Under the pieces are notes generated by a model that had not been told where the DNA came from, made no database searches, and worked only from the letters and a program-made list of their open reading frames with translations. The position numbers and the translations under genes are program-made. From Sinorhizobium sp. B11 (lineage in GTDB: Bacteria; Pseudomonadota; Alphaproteobacteria; Rhizobiales; Rhizobiaceae), in assembly GCA_039725955.1 (NCBI GenBank), contig CP091034.1:2728001-2792000 (forward strand): a stretch of DNA of 64,000 nt, in the 5' to 3' direction. Shown here one piece after another: positions 41,106-50,556 of the stretch (position 1 is the first letter of the stretch; every line of letters begins with the position of its first letter).

Positions 41106-41870
41106 CTACGTCAGGAACCGGCTGAGATAGGCATAGCTACGCGCCGCAAATTCGAAGGGCAGCCGCGGATTGTCGTGCTCGACGACGAAGAGCCGCGCCC
41201 CGCTTGCAACCGCTGCCCGCCAGAGCGACGGCCAGAGCAGCACGCCGGAGCCGACATTCGCCCAGCCGTCCTCGTCCGGGTCCATATCGTCGGGTGCCTG
41301 ATCCTTGACATGCACGGAGACCAGCACCGACGCATAATGCCTGATCCATTCGATGGCATTGGGCTGGGCGCGCGCCAGCCAGGCAATATCCGCCTGCCAG
41401 GTAAGCGGGCTGCCCCTGGCTGCCTCGAACATCAGCTCGAAACCGTAGCGCCCGCCAATGGTGCGCTCGAAGCCCGCCATCTTGTTGTGATAGCCGAGCA
41501 CGATGCCTTCCGCCTTCATCTGCTCCGAAAGCGACCCGAGCTCGTGGCCGATCCGCTGCCATGCGGCTTTCGTTTCCTTCGCCGTCGCGGGCGCCGGATG
41601 CGGAACGAAAAGCTGCCCGATGCCGCATTGCTGGCAGGCATCGACAAAGCGCTGCCGCTCGCTGCGCAACGCTTCCAGCCCGACATGGGCGGATGGCGCC
41701 GAAAGCCCGTTCCTCACAAGCGCGGCCTGCAGATTATCGGCATCGCGCAGATGCCCCTCGAGCGGCTCCACGGCGCCGTAACCGGCGCTCGCCGCCTTTT
41801 CAAGCTGCGTGCCGAGATCTCCGAGACCGCGCATCGAATAGAGCTGCAGCGAAAGCAACGGCTTCGTCAT
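41106..41870 (-). CDS. Sugar phosphate isomerase/epimerase-like TIM barrel
   Basis: 254 residues of the AP-endonuclease-2/xylose-isomerase-like fold: 'LSLQLYSMRGLGDLGTQLEK', 'GYGAVEPLEGHLRDADNLQA', 'PSAHVGLEAL', 'GIVLGYHNKMAGFERTIGG', 'WQADIAWLARAQPNAIEWI', 'VHVKDQAP' and 'LFVVEHDNPRLPFEF'. His and Glu positions that hold metal in the family are present. It lies among glycan genes on the same strand; the sugar substrate is unknown. Confidence 0.88.
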   Translation of the reverse strand: MTKPLLSLQLYSMRGLGDLGTQLEKAASAGYGAVEPLEGHLRDADNLQAALVRNGLSAPSAHVGLEALRSERQRFVDACQQCGIGQLFVPHPAPATAKETKAAWQRIGHELGSLSEQMKAEGIVLGYHNKMAGFERTIGGRYGFELMFEAARGSPLTWQADIAWLARAQPNAIEWIRHYASVLVSVHVKDQAPDDMDPDEDGWANVGSGVLLWPSLWRAAVASGARLFVVEHDNPRLPFEFAARSYAYLSRFLT

Positions 41871-41987
41871 CGCTCATCCCCAGACCACTGTCGCCCTCGC
41901 CGGCAAGGCATCTTGACCGTTCCCTTTATCGAATCCGGGCACAGTTTCGCCTGTGTCGAGACAGATTGCGAGGGTAAAACGCCGAGA

Positions 41988-42920
41988 TCACCCCAATGCC
42001 GGCAAGGCGGTCTTTGGCGACAGCTTGCGCTTCAGGTTGACGATATGGCGGCCGAAGGATCTGTCGATGCGTTTCACATCGATCAGCGTCAGGTTCCCGC
42101 AGGCGGAAAACGTGTGAAGGCCGTCGGGATAGTCGGCAGTGGCGAGATCGCCCGTCAACTGCGCCGGCAGATGCGCGCAGGTCACATGCGTTTCGCTGAG
42201 CAGGCTGAAGCGCAGGAAGCGCAGGCCGCCGCCATAGCTGACGCTGCAGTCCTGGACCGGCAGGATGACCTGCCCATCGGCGCCGATAAAGGGCGTGCCG
42301 CCAGGCCGGGCGCCGGAGCGATCCACAAGCACCGGATTTTGCGGATGGGTCTTCCACGGGCCGGTCAGCCGATCGGCAAAGGCGATATGCAGCTCGCGCT
42401 GGTCGCGCGCGCCTGCACCGACGAGCGTGTAGAACATCCACCACTTGCCCTGATGCTCGATGAGGCAGGCCTCGGCAACGGGCATACCGGTCAGCAGCAC
42501 CGTTTCCCGCACCCAGTCATCCGGGAACGAGCGGGCACGGTAAAGAGCGACCTCCCCCGCCTTATGGCTTTCCGGCATCATCAGCACCTCGCCTTCCTGT
42601 TCGATCAGGAAGGGATAGGAGAGATGAAAAGGCCTGGTGAGCGCCACCGCCTTGCCGCGCCATTTGAGGTCCGGCCCCACCAGTTCGTGGCGCTCGATGA
42701 AACCGTGCTTGGTATGGTAATCATAGGCCTCCACGAAAACGTGCAGGCTATCGCCCTTCCTCACGGCGAAGGGATCGGCAAGATATCGCCACGGCCCGGG
42801 ATCGGGCAACCATGTGATGCGATCGGAAGAACTCGCCAAGGCTTTGGCATCGAGCAGCGTATCGGCGGGCGCCGGGACGATGCCCACCTGCCAGAAATCA
42901 CTCTTGGGCTTCAGACGCAT
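41988..42920 (-). CDS. Beta-propeller glycan-processing protein
   Basis: 310 residues. Repeated blade motifs such as 'WRYLADPFAVRKGDSLHVFV', 'HLSYPFLIEQEGEVLMMPES' then 'VAEACLIEHQGKWWMFYTLV' and 'LHIAFADRLTGPWKTHPQNP' form a five-bladed propeller like GH43/GH130. The set resembles the N-terminal domain of the glucosamine inositolphosphorylceramide transferase family found in bacterial glycan loci. It overlaps the GT4 gene by 23 bases, so they are co-transcribed and translationally linked. Whether it cleaves, binds or transfers sugar is not clear. Confidence 0.8.
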   Translation of the reverse strand: MRLKPKSDFWQVGIVPAPADTLLDAKALASSSDRITWLPDPGPWRYLADPFAVRKGDSLHVFVEAYDYHTKHGFIERHELVGPDLKWRGKAVALTRPFHLSYPFLIEQEGEVLMMPESHKAGEVALYRARSFPDDWVRETVLLTGMPVAEACLIEHQGKWWMFYTLVGAGARDQRELHIAFADRLTGPWKTHPQNPVLVDRSGARPGGTPFIGADGQVILPVQDCSVSYGGGLRFLRFSLLSETHVTCAHLPAQLTGDLATADYPDGLHTFSACGNLTLIDVKRIDRSFGRHIVNLKRKLSPKTALPALG

Positions 42921-44040
42921 AGATCAACCGCGGCGGATCGATGTCGGGCGCGGCCGGCACTGCGGCTGCGCGGGCAAGCCGGGAATAGAAATCGAGAACA
43001 TTCGCAATACCTGCCGGACGGGAGAAAGGAGCCAAGTCGTAGCCTACGCGCGACAGGCGGACAACGGGCTGTTCCCGCAAGACATCGGCAAGCGCTTCGG
43101 CCAGCTGATCGATCGAGCCCGGCGCGACCAGCGTCACCGGCTGCTCGCGCAGATATTCCGACGGGCCTTCGGCGGCCGTGGCAACGATCGGCAGCCCCTC
43201 GTACATGGCTTCGAGAATGGCGAGCCCTGCAGACTCTTCTCGTGACGGTGACACGAAGAGATCCAGGTTGCGCAGGAACCCCGGCACATTGTTGCAATAG
43301 CCGAGCAGGTGGATGCGGCTGTCGCCCTTCGCGAGCTTCTCCAGCGCGGCGCGATGCGGCCCCTCGCCGACGATGACGAGAACGGCATTGTCGGGTGCCG
43401 ACTGCCGGAAGGCCGATACGAGCACATCATATCCCTTGCTGGGATGCAGACGCCCGACGCTGCCGACAAGCCGTGTTCCGCGCGGCAAGTTCAGCTGCGC
43501 GCGCAGATCCATGCTCTCGGTCGATGTGACATCGGGCAGCCAGTTGGAAATCAGCGTCGACTGACCGTCAAATGTGCCGAGCCGCGCCGACTGGGCAGTG
43601 TTGACGCAGATCACTCCGTCGAGGCCGGCATGCTGCCTGGTCTTGTAGCCGACATGCAGGGTCGCGACCCTGGTGACACTGTCGCGCGCTGCGGCAAGCG
43701 CCTTGCAGCCGTGGCTGAGATGCCCATGCGCAATTTCGATTCCCGCCCGATCCATCAGCCGCCGCAGCCTCGGGCCTCTCAGAAACGGGAAAGCGAAACC
43801 GTGAAAAGCCACCTCTTTCGAGAGCAGGCCGGCAATCGGCGAGCCGTATCGTCCCGCAACGTGAACCTCATGGCCAAGGGCAGCCTGCCCGTTGGCAAGA
43901 TCGGCGCAGTATCGTTCCGATCCAGCGACCCTGGAGGAGAACAGGACATGCAGGATTTTCAACTTATGAGACGCTGCCGCATCGACAGCCTCATAGGCGC
44001 GCGGATGCAACTCACCCACGAAATCTTTTCGAGCGCTCAC
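42898..44040 (-). CDS. GT4-family glycosyltransferase
   Basis: 380 residues, GT-B fold. N-terminal domain 'LKILHVLFSSRVAGSERYCA', 'EIAHGHLSHGCKALAAARDS' and 'TRVATLHVGYKT'. Nucleotide-sugar domain 'RLVGSVGRLHPSKGYDVLVS', 'AVLVIVGEGPHRAALEKLAK', and the donor-binding E-x7-E segment 'SPSREESAGLAILEAMYEGL'. No membrane helix. It likely adds a sugar to a surface polysaccharide or lipid; linkage and donor unknown. Operon with the beta-propeller and isomerase-like genes. Confidence 0.92.
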   Translation of the reverse strand: MSARKDFVGELHPRAYEAVDAAASHKLKILHVLFSSRVAGSERYCADLANGQAALGHEVHVAGRYGSPIAGLLSKEVAFHGFAFPFLRGPRLRRLMDRAGIEIAHGHLSHGCKALAAARDSVTRVATLHVGYKTRQHAGLDGVICVNTAQSARLGTFDGQSTLISNWLPDVTSTESMDLRAQLNLPRGTRLVGSVGRLHPSKGYDVLVSAFRQSAPDNAVLVIVGEGPHRAALEKLAKGDSRIHLLGYCNNVPGFLRNLDLFVSPSREESAGLAILEAMYEGLPIVATAAEGPSEYLREQPVTLVAPGSIDQLAEALADVLREQPVVRLSRVGYDLAPFSRPAGIANVLDFYSRLARAAAVPAAPDIDPPRLIYASEAQE

Positions 44041-44355
44041 AATACACCTCAGACCGATAGCCGACCGAGTTGAGTTGTTGGCGAAACACTTCTCGATAGG
44101 TTTCGACGATGATTTACATCGGAGAACCTACGCAAACAAGACTGCGTAACTATACAGAATCGTAAGCTTTTAGCCACGGAATAACCATTTTCTGGGTAAC
44201 CCGCTGAACTAATTCTTGAAAAATTGCGGCAGTATCCCGCACGACTGTAACGCCGATAAAACAGCCTGCCAAAGTGCCAGAAAAAGTCGTGTGACCGACC
44301 TTGCCGGCAATTGCACGTTTGCGCGCCCTGAAAAGCGGGTCCGTGTCCGGGCGCC
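44041..44355. other. 315-base gap, no gene seen
   Basis: Between the GT4 and GT25 genes, lower in GC than both. A minus-strand frame (44150-44434) overlaps the GT25 end and has no family likeness. It may hold the promoter of the GT4 operon. Confidence 0.5.
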
Positions 44356-45090
44356 TTATTTTTTCAATGCGTAGTTGATCCTGCGGGCCGTCTCGGCGAT
44401 GCGGATCGCATAGGTAGGCAATCGCCTCCACCAAGGAAATTTGGTGGCCCTGTAGACTGACCGTGTCCCGATGTTCGAACCGCCCTCTTTTACGACGGCT
44501 ACATTCTGGCGGGTCGTGTAGATCCGCGCCCGGGACGCCCAGCCCCGCTCCAGTTCGACATCCCAGGGAAACCGCATGGTGCCGATCGCCTTGAGGAGCT
44601 TCAGGGCGCCCATCCGCGTTACGACATAGCAGGCGGCCGACCCCTGCGGACCATGCGTTGCGCGCCCGATCTCATCGCCGACTGCCGAGGCGGCAACCGG
44701 CCTGAAACCGACGATGCGGTGGTTGAAGAGCTTGATCACATCGGCACCCGGCACCGCCGCGATTGCCGCTTCGGCACGCGCGATGAGATCGGCAGACAGA
44801 ATGATATCGTCCTCGACGATGATGCAGGCGGCCTTGTCGGTCTCCAGAAAGGCTTCGAGCACCTTCAGATGGCTCCGGTAGCAGCCGTATTCGCCGGGCA
44901 GCATGGTGCGGCCATTGTTGCGCTGAAAGGCGCGCTCGTCACAGGCCACGCGCTGATCTGCGGGAACCTCCCGACCGTCGACGCCGGCAACGCGAATGAG
45001 ATCGAACTGCAGGGCTTCGGCCTGACCGGACAAGGCATTCCACCGCTCCGTGGAGCGGTCGAGATTGATCACATAAATGCAGGTCGTCAT
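44356..45090 (-). CDS. GT25-family glycosyltransferase
   Basis: 244 residues of the LPS/procollagen galactosyltransferase family: 'CIYVINLDRSTERWNALSGQ', 'LIRVAGVDGREVP', 'LPGEYGCYRSHLKVLEAFLE' and the metal motif 'AACIIVEDDIILSADLIARA'. 'GSAACYVVTRMGALKLLKAI' and 'FPWDVELERGWASRARIYTT' complete the family pattern. It acts in the cytosol on lipid A core or other glycan acceptors. The C-terminus is strongly basic, suggesting membrane contact. Confidence 0.93.
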   Translation of the reverse strand: MTTCIYVINLDRSTERWNALSGQAEALQFDLIRVAGVDGREVPADQRVACDERAFQRNNGRTMLPGEYGCYRSHLKVLEAFLETDKAACIIVEDDIILSADLIARAEAAIAAVPGADVIKLFNHRIVGFRPVAASAVGDEIGRATHGPQGSAACYVVTRMGALKLLKAIGTMRFPWDVELERGWASRARIYTTRQNVAVVKEGGSNIGTRSVYRATKFPWWRRLPTYAIRIAETARRINYALKK

Positions 45091-45186
45091 CGCCCAACCG
45101 TGGTTCTGCAGCCCAGGGCAGCCACAGGCCTCCCCGAGGCCGGGCGTCCCGTCATGAAAGTTCGCCTAGCACTTCCCCCGCCGGCT

Positions 45187-45208
45187 ATGCAACCTGTCGT
45201 CGTTGCAT
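45187..45208. repeat. Inverted repeat upstream of the FAD oxidase
   Basis: ATGCAAC-8 bases-GTTGCAT, perfect seven-base arms, 136 bases before the TTG start of the oxidoreductase. Possible operator for an unknown regulator. Confidence 0.3.
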
Positions 45209-45343
45209 GACAGCGATGTTGGTGACGAATTTCTCGTTATTCGACCAGGAGCAAGTCCGCGACCGCGATGACATCGGCTTGAATTGCGGGAGCGGAGCCT
45301 CTAGCACTCATACCCCATCGAACAGCATTTCAGGACGCATGAC

Positions 45344-46687
45344 TTGCCCGCCTTCCCCTTCTCGCTAAACGACCCCATCCAGCATCACGGCCCTCTTCCG
45401 AAAACCTCCGACGTCGTCATCATCGGCGGCGGCGTCATCGGTGTTTCGACGGCGCTGTTCCTGGCAAAGCGCAAGATTTCCGTGACGCTCATCGAGAAGG
45501 GCCGCATTGCCGCCGAGCAGTCCTCGCGCAACTGGGGCTGGATCCGCAAGCAGGGGCGTGATGCGGACGAACTGCCCATCGTCATCGAGGCCTGCCGCCT
45601 CTGGGAAGAGCTTGCGGCAGAATGCGGCGAGGATATCGGCCTTTTCAAGACCGGCGTCACCTATCTCGCCAACTCGGACAAGGAGATGGCCGGCTTCGAG
45701 ACCTTCATGAAGCTCGCGAGCGCCTACGATCTCGACACCCGCCTGCTCGATGGCGGGCAGACGGCTTCCCTCTTCCAGGGCATGTCCCGCAAATTCGCAG
45801 GCGCCATGACGACGCCGTCGGACATGCGCGCCGAGCCATGGCTCGCCGTGCCCGCTCTTGCCAGGCTCGCCGTCCGTCTGGGTGTCACGATCATCGAGAA
45901 CTGCGCGGCGCGAACCCTTGATATCTCCTCGGGCAAGGTGAGCGGCGTCTGGACCGAGGCCGGCCGCATCGAGACCTCGACCGTGCTCGTCGCCGGCGGC
46001 GCCTGGTCGTCGCTCTTCCTGAGAAGACACGGCGTCTCCATCCCGCAGCTCGCCGTCCGCGCCACCGTTGCCGCAACCGAGCCCTTGGCCGAAATCCACG
46101 CAGGTGCGGCCGCCGGCGCCGATGTCGCCTTCCGCCGCAGGCAGGATGGCGGCTACACGCTGGCGCCGAGAGACCATCGCCTCTATCTCGGCCCCGATGC
46201 CTTCCGCCACGCGACAAAATACCTGCCGGCGCTCATGGCTCACCCGTTCGGCACACGCTATTCGCCCGCGGCTCCCGAAGGCTTTCCGGACAGCTGGTCG
46301 ACCCCGCGCGACTGGACTGCGGATGCAGAGAGCCCGTTCGAACGGATGCGCTTGCTCAACCCCGCCCCCGAACAATCCAGCCTCGAAGCGATCAGGCGCG
46401 ATTTCCAGCGCCTCTTTCCGCAATTCGGAACCGTGCGCCTGAAGGCAAGCTGGGCCGGCATGATCGACGCCATGCCCGATATCGTGCCGATCGTCGACCG
46501 CGCCGAGGCCATCGCCGGCCTCTTCGTCGCAACAGGCATGAGCGGCCACGGCTTCGGTATCGGCCCGGGCATCGGCCGCGTCGTCTCCGACCTGATCCAG
46601 GGCAACGCCCCCGGCCACGATCTCAACCGCTTCCGGCTGTCGCGCTTCACCGACGGCAGCCGCATCCGGCCGGGGCCGGCGATCTGA
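45344..46687 (+). CDS. DAO-family FAD-dependent oxidoreductase
   Basis: 447 residues. FAD motif 'DVVIIGGGVIGVSTALFLAK' and 'VTLIEKGRIAAEQSSRNWGW', with 'IRKQGRDADELP' typical of glycine/D-amino-acid oxidase-like (SoxB/PuuB) enzymes. The C-terminal FAD part is 'DAMPDIVPIVDR' with 'GLFVATGMSGHGFGIGPGIG'. No signal peptide, so it is cytosolic. It starts at TTG 45344 with AGGA nine bases upstream; no in-frame ATG fits better. The substrate is probably an amine or N-methyl amino acid, not determinable here. Confidence 0.9.
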   Translation: MPAFPFSLNDPIQHHGPLPKTSDVVIIGGGVIGVSTALFLAKRKISVTLIEKGRIAAEQSSRNWGWIRKQGRDADELPIVIEACRLWEELAAECGEDIGLFKTGVTYLANSDKEMAGFETFMKLASAYDLDTRLLDGGQTASLFQGMSRKFAGAMTTPSDMRAEPWLAVPALARLAVRLGVTIIENCAARTLDISSGKVSGVWTEAGRIETSTVLVAGGAWSSLFLRRHGVSIPQLAVRATVAATEPLAEIHAGAAAGADVAFRRRQDGGYTLAPRDHRLYLGPDAFRHATKYLPALMAHPFGTRYSPAAPEGFPDSWSTPRDWTADAESPFERMRLLNPAPEQSSLEAIRRDFQRLFPQFGTVRLKASWAGMIDAMPDIVPIVDRAEAIAGLFVATGMSGHGFGIGPGIGRVVSDLIQGNAPGHDLNRFRLSRFTDGSRIRPGPAI

Positions 46688-46738
46688 TCCGACGCGAATG
46701 CCTGCCACCTTGCCCGGGCAGGACAGATTACCGGATGA

Positions 46739-47629
46739 TCAAGTATAGGGATTTTTCGGCGACACCTCGATCCGGAAGCCCTGCTTCTTCAGGTCGCGAA
46801 GAAGCTCCGGAGCAGGCGGTTTCTTCAGGCAGATCATGGTCACCAGCCCCGGCGACAGCAGCCGCAGGCTGCAAGCCATATCCTGCGCATAAATGCCTGA
46901 CCAGTAACCCGCCAGCCGCGCAGAAGATTTCGATTTGCTTGCGCCGCTGAGCGGCCCCCACCAGAAGCCGTTCATGGGCCGCCAGGCGATCCCGTAATAT
47001 CCGAGCGCCGTCATGATCTTGAATGTTTCCGATCGCGACAGGCGGAAGACGAAATTGCCGACAGGTTCAAACTGGTCATAGGCATGCTCGCCGCGCAGGA
47101 AGCGCTTGATGCTTCTCTTGAGGTTTCCAAGCGGCGAATGGCCGTCCAATGGTTCGATGAGCACGACGCCCAGGCGGGAAACGCGGAGCATCTCATAGAG
47201 GCCGACGGATGGCCGCGGGAAGTGATGATAGGCTTCCTTGCACAGCACATAGTCGAATTGCTCGTCGTCGAAGGATATCTTTTCGGCATTCTCTTCCGAA
47301 TAGCCGTCGATCCAGTTTCGCCGCTTGGCAATTTCGAGCGTCGATGCGGATATGCTGGTTGCAAGAACCGATTGAACGTGCGGCCGCAGGAAATTGGCAT
47401 CGGTCCCGAAGCGTCCATCGCCGACCGTCATCCAGCTCGTGCCTGCAGCGTGGCTGAGGAGCGGATTGAGCGACGCATACATCCGGTCGTGATGCAGGCA
47501 GTCGACCGTATCCTGGGCGACGTAGCGCGACGGCAGATGGCTTTCTGACGCATTGTTATCTTCATCGGAGCGATGCCGGAGATAGGTATCGCTGATGCGT
47601 GCGGAATTGGGATACTGAACTGAAACCAT
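46739..47629 (-). CDS. SAM-dependent methyltransferase-domain protein
   Basis: 296 residues. Motif I is atypical ('SWMTVGDGRFGTDANFLRPH'), followed by 'VLATSISASTLEIAKRRNWI', 'AEKISFDDEQFDYVLCKEAY' then 'HHFPRPSVGLYEMLRVSRLG' and 'VVLIEPLDGHSP'. The 'EAYHHFPRP' block is typical of methyltransferases found in glycan and lipopolysaccharide loci. The C-terminal third is family-specific. The position beyond the glycosyltransferases suggests a sugar or surface-glycan substrate; this is inference. Confidence 0.85.
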   Translation of the reverse strand: MVSVQYPNSARISDTYLRHRSDEDNNASESHLPSRYVAQDTVDCLHHDRMYASLNPLLSHAAGTSWMTVGDGRFGTDANFLRPHVQSVLATSISASTLEIAKRRNWIDGYSEENAEKISFDDEQFDYVLCKEAYHHFPRPSVGLYEMLRVSRLGVVLIEPLDGHSPLGNLKRSIKRFLRGEHAYDQFEPVGNFVFRLSRSETFKIMTALGYYGIAWRPMNGFWWGPLSGASKSKSSARLAGYWSGIYAQDMACSLRLLSPGLVTMICLKKPPAPELLRDLKKQGFRIEVSPKNPYT

Positions 47630-47931
47630 GGGAACCCACCCTCAACTATCAACCACGCGCACTCAAAGCGCCAGACTGTTTGCCCGGCTCACTGGACGCA
47701 AGGCCGCCCAACGCGGCCTCCTTCGCCCTAGGCCATCATCACTAGGCTACCGGCCAATAGGCACGCAGCACACATGCTCTTAAGGACAAATTCTCTAGAC
47801 CGGCCACCAACCTTTGGGGGGCAAGTGCCACCCAAGGGCTTAGATGCGGCAACGTCGTGAGGGATGGCAATGCCCATCGGAAGTAGCGCCGGAGCGAGCC
47901 TGCCTGAGACTACTGCTATTCTATTGCCGCT
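47630..47931. other. 302-base gap with one hairpin
   Basis: Contains a hairpin at 47811-47837 (CCTTTGGG...CCCAAGG around GGC-AAGT-GCC) without a T-run, and no reading frame I would support. The methyltransferase promoter at 47629 must lie in the left part. Confidence 0.4.
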
Positions 47932-48738
47932 CTACTTCCGCCTCGCGATGAAAACCGATGTCGTCATGTTCCTGGTGACGACACCGCCGAAATCACCCCT
48001 TGCGAGATCTTCCAGCGCGTCCAGCAGCTCTTCCCGCTTCTCCGCCTCCAATGCCACGACATTCGAATAGGTCGCGTAGAGCCGCCGCACCGCGGGCGGA
48101 TCGAGCGTCAGCGTCCACTCGAACATGACAGGCGGATCGCAATGGAATGAGGCCGCCTCGAAATCCCGGAGCCGGGCCTCGCTATCGAGCCCGTAAGGCG
48201 TCTGCGTCGTTCCCCCGCCCGATGGACTTGCGCGATGCCCCGCAAAGAGATGCGCACTCGCCTCATGGAAGGGATCGGGCCTGATATTGTCCCCGAAGAC
48301 GTTCCAGATCAGAGCGACCGCGCCGCCATGCCGAAGCAAGGCATGGATATGCCGCAACGCCGGAACGGCATCGAGCCAATGAAATGCCGTTGCGCTGACG
48401 ACGAGATCGAAGGAGTCCGGAGCCTCGTTCAGTTCCTCGAAAGGCTGCTCGATCACCTCGAGTTCGGGGCGATGCAGCCGCGCCCGCAGGAATTCCACAA
48501 GCCGCCTGTCCGGCTCGACCGCCAGAAGCCGCTGCGGCCCCTGATCCAGAAGATGCTCGGTAGCAAGCCCGGTTCCTGCGCCGATCTCCAGTACCGAAAC
48601 ACCGGATCGCAAACCCGCCCGCTGCCGCAACACCTCCCACACCGAAGAAGGATAGGGTGGCCGGGCCAACTGATAGTTTTCAGGGCTCAGTCCAAAAGCT
48701 TGCCGGCCGAACGAACGGGCAAGGATGTCACCAGACAT
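47932..48738 (-). CDS. Class I SAM-dependent methyltransferase
   Basis: 268 residues from ATG 48738. 'MSGDILARSFGRQAFGLSPE' and 'NYQLARPPYPSSVWEVLRQR' are typical openings; motif I 'VSVLEIGAGTGLATEHLLDQ'; 'LLAVEPDRRLVEFLRARLH'; 'FDLVVSATAFHWLDAVPALR'; 'GGAVALIWNVFGD'. This is the UbiE/COQ5-like group with a C-terminal extension that often acts on small metabolites. The frame is open to 48882 but that part lacks likeness to the family. Confidence 0.9.
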   Translation of the reverse strand: MSGDILARSFGRQAFGLSPENYQLARPPYPSSVWEVLRQRAGLRSGVSVLEIGAGTGLATEHLLDQGPQRLLAVEPDRRLVEFLRARLHRPELEVIEQPFEELNEAPDSFDLVVSATAFHWLDAVPALRHIHALLRHGGAVALIWNVFGDNIRPDPFHEASAHLFAGHRASPSGGGTTQTPYGLDSEARLRDFEAASFHCDPPVMFEWTLTLDPPAVRRLYATYSNVVALEAEKREELLDALEDLARGDFGGVVTRNMTTSVFIARRK

Positions 48739-48793
48739 GACGATCTCCGCGCTGACAGCCCGTAGACCTATCCCATTCCGCAAGAAAGCGCAT

Positions 48794-49531
48794 TCACGAA
48801 CCAAGCAGGGACACCACCCCGCTCGCGATATCGTAGCGCGCCGCGACGACCTTGAGCTTTCCCTCCTTGGCAGCACCCGCAATCACGGTCGAGCTCCGGC
48901 TGATCAGCGTCGCCTGCATCTTGGCGTTGGCGTCGACGGCAGCCTCGAGATCATTGCCCGCAGCATTTACCGCAGGCCAGATCGGCGCATAGAGGGCTCC
49001 AATCTGGCCGGGCACGGCCTTGCCGTCGATCGTGGCTTTCACCGCGCCGCAATTGCTGTGGCCGAGCACCATCAGCAGCCGCGCGCCGAGAACGGCAACG
49101 CCATATTCGAGACTGGCGATGATCTCGGGCGTGGCGATATTTCCGGCAACGCGCACGACGAAGAGCTGGCCGATGCTCTGGTCGAAGACGAACTCCACGG
49201 GCACGCGTGAATCGGCGCAGGAGAGCACCGCCGCGAAAGGCTCCTGCTTTTCCGCAGTCTTCGCCTTGAGGATCGAAAGGTCTTCGTTGAGCGACTGGAG
49301 ACGCCCCTCGGTGAACCGCTTGTTTCCCTCCATCATCGCCTTCAGCGCTTCGTCCGGCATCATCGTACTCTGCGCCGAAACAGGCCCGGCGGATGCGACG
49401 GCAATCCCCGCCGCCAACGCCGCACCTCCCAGCGCACTGCACAGGAAACGCCGCCGCCCCTGATCGTCGGGCAGATCGGGACAGCTGCCGCAGCTGCAAG
49501 CCACGCCGGAATATTGCTTGAGATCATGCAT
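48794..49531 (-). CDS. Tat-exported beta-class carbonic anhydrase
   Basis: 245 residues. The twin-arginine signal 'DDQGRRRFLCSALGGAALAA' (residues 22-41) follows an odd Cys-rich N-terminus 'ACSCGSCPDL'. Zinc ligands Cys105, His158 and Cys161 and the Asp107-Arg109 pair lie in 'VLSCADSRVPVEFVFDQ' and 'MVLGHSNCGAVKAT'. It interconverts CO2 and bicarbonate in the periplasm. The call as beta-class is firm; export by Tat is inferred from the RRRFLC motif. Confidence 0.92.
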   Translation of the reverse strand: MHDLKQYSGVACSCGSCPDLPDDQGRRRFLCSALGGAALAAGIAVASAGPVSAQSTMMPDEALKAMMEGNKRFTEGRLQSLNEDLSILKAKTAEKQEPFAAVLSCADSRVPVEFVFDQSIGQLFVVRVAGNIATPEIIASLEYGVAVLGARLLMVLGHSNCGAVKATIDGKAVPGQIGALYAPIWPAVNAAGNDLEAAVDANAKMQATLISRSSTVIAGAAKEGKLKVVAARYDIASGVVSLLGS

Positions 49532-49779
49532 CTTCCCCTCCCCGGGTTGAACCCACGATTGACATGCCGAAACCCGCAGCCCGCTTGCTCATGGCAGCGC
49601 GAGCGCCGAGCTTGTGCAAGTCGCCCAAACGGGTGAGGCACAATCAGCCGTTATCGGCACATGACACGGCGCCCCCTCCGGAATATTTCACTGCGCGAAC
49701 GCCCTCGGCCTATCGGCGGCTTGTCCTTTCCATGCCCCCTGATGCATCCAAAGACACGTCGGGGAGATGGGGGCAGCCA

Positions 49780-50541
49780 ATGACATCGGGCATCGTTTTA
49801 CTGCTGTTTCTATCGGGCGTCGCAGGTGGCGTGATCAATGCGCTCGCCGGCGGCGCGACATTGCTCACCTTCCCCGCCATGCTCGCAGCCGGCCTGCCGC
49901 CCATTACCGCCAATGCCTCGAATGCGGTAGCGATCGTGCCGGGCCATCTGCTCGCCGTCCTCGCCGACCGCGGCAAGGTACTGCCACTCGACGCAAAACT
50001 CTGGTCGTCCGTGCTCGTCTGTCTCCTCGGCGGCGCCATCGGCGCGCTGCTGCTGCTCGCCTTGCCCGAGCGGCTCTTCGTCCTGCCCGTTCCGGCCCTG
50101 ATCGGCATTGCCACCCTGCTCTTCCTCTTCTCGCCGCGCATCGCCGCCTGGGCGGAAGCAAGGCGCGGGGATGCCGAGCCCTCACGCGGCCTCGGCCTTT
50201 CCGTCCTCGGCCTCTCGTCGATCTATGGCGGCTTCTTCGGCGCCGGCCTCGGCGTCATCCTGACGGCGGTTCTCTCGATTGCCGACCCGGACGATATCCG
50301 CCGGGTGAAAGCCTTGAAAAACCTGCTTGCGACCTCGGTCAGCATGGCAGCCGTCGTCATCTTCATCGCCGAGCGCGCCGTCCGCTGGCCGGAGACCTTG
50401 ACGATGCTGTCTGGCGCCCTGGTGGGCGGCTATCTCGGAGGCACCCTCGTGCGCGTGCTGCCGGCCATCGTGGTCCGCTGGTTCGTCATCGTCACCGGCG
50501 CTGCGATGACGATCGTCTACGCGGTCAAATACTGGAGCTAA
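49780..50541 (+). CDS. TauE/SafE-family permease
   Basis: 253 residues with eight helices. 'FLSGVAGGVINALAGGATLL' and 'TFPAMLAAGLPPITANASNA' form the first repeat; 'SIYGGFFGAGLGVILTAVLS' and 'RVKALKNLLATSVSMAAVVI' form the second. This is a probable exporter of sulfite or other organosulfur anions. ATG 49780 gives the family's normal length; the frame is open to 49564 but that part is not membrane-like. The cargo is unknown. Confidence 0.9.
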   Translation: MTSGIVLLLFLSGVAGGVINALAGGATLLTFPAMLAAGLPPITANASNAVAIVPGHLLAVLADRGKVLPLDAKLWSSVLVCLLGGAIGALLLLALPERLFVLPVPALIGIATLLFLFSPRIAAWAEARRGDAEPSRGLGLSVLGLSSIYGGFFGAGLGVILTAVLSIADPDDIRRVKALKNLLATSVSMAAVVIFIAERAVRWPETLTMLSGALVGGYLGGTLVRVLPAIVVRWFVIVTGAAMTIVYAVKYWS

Positions 50542-50556
50542 GGCCCGTCGCGATCC

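Noticed and set aside
41079..43376. 765-codon open frame on the plus strand
   Set aside because: It is antisense to the isomerase, beta-propeller and GT4 genes, rich in Arg/His/Gly as mirror frames in GC-rich DNA are, and has no domain likeness.
44150..44434. 94-codon minus-strand frame
   Set aside because: Overlaps the GT25 3' end, has no family likeness and no ribosome-binding site.
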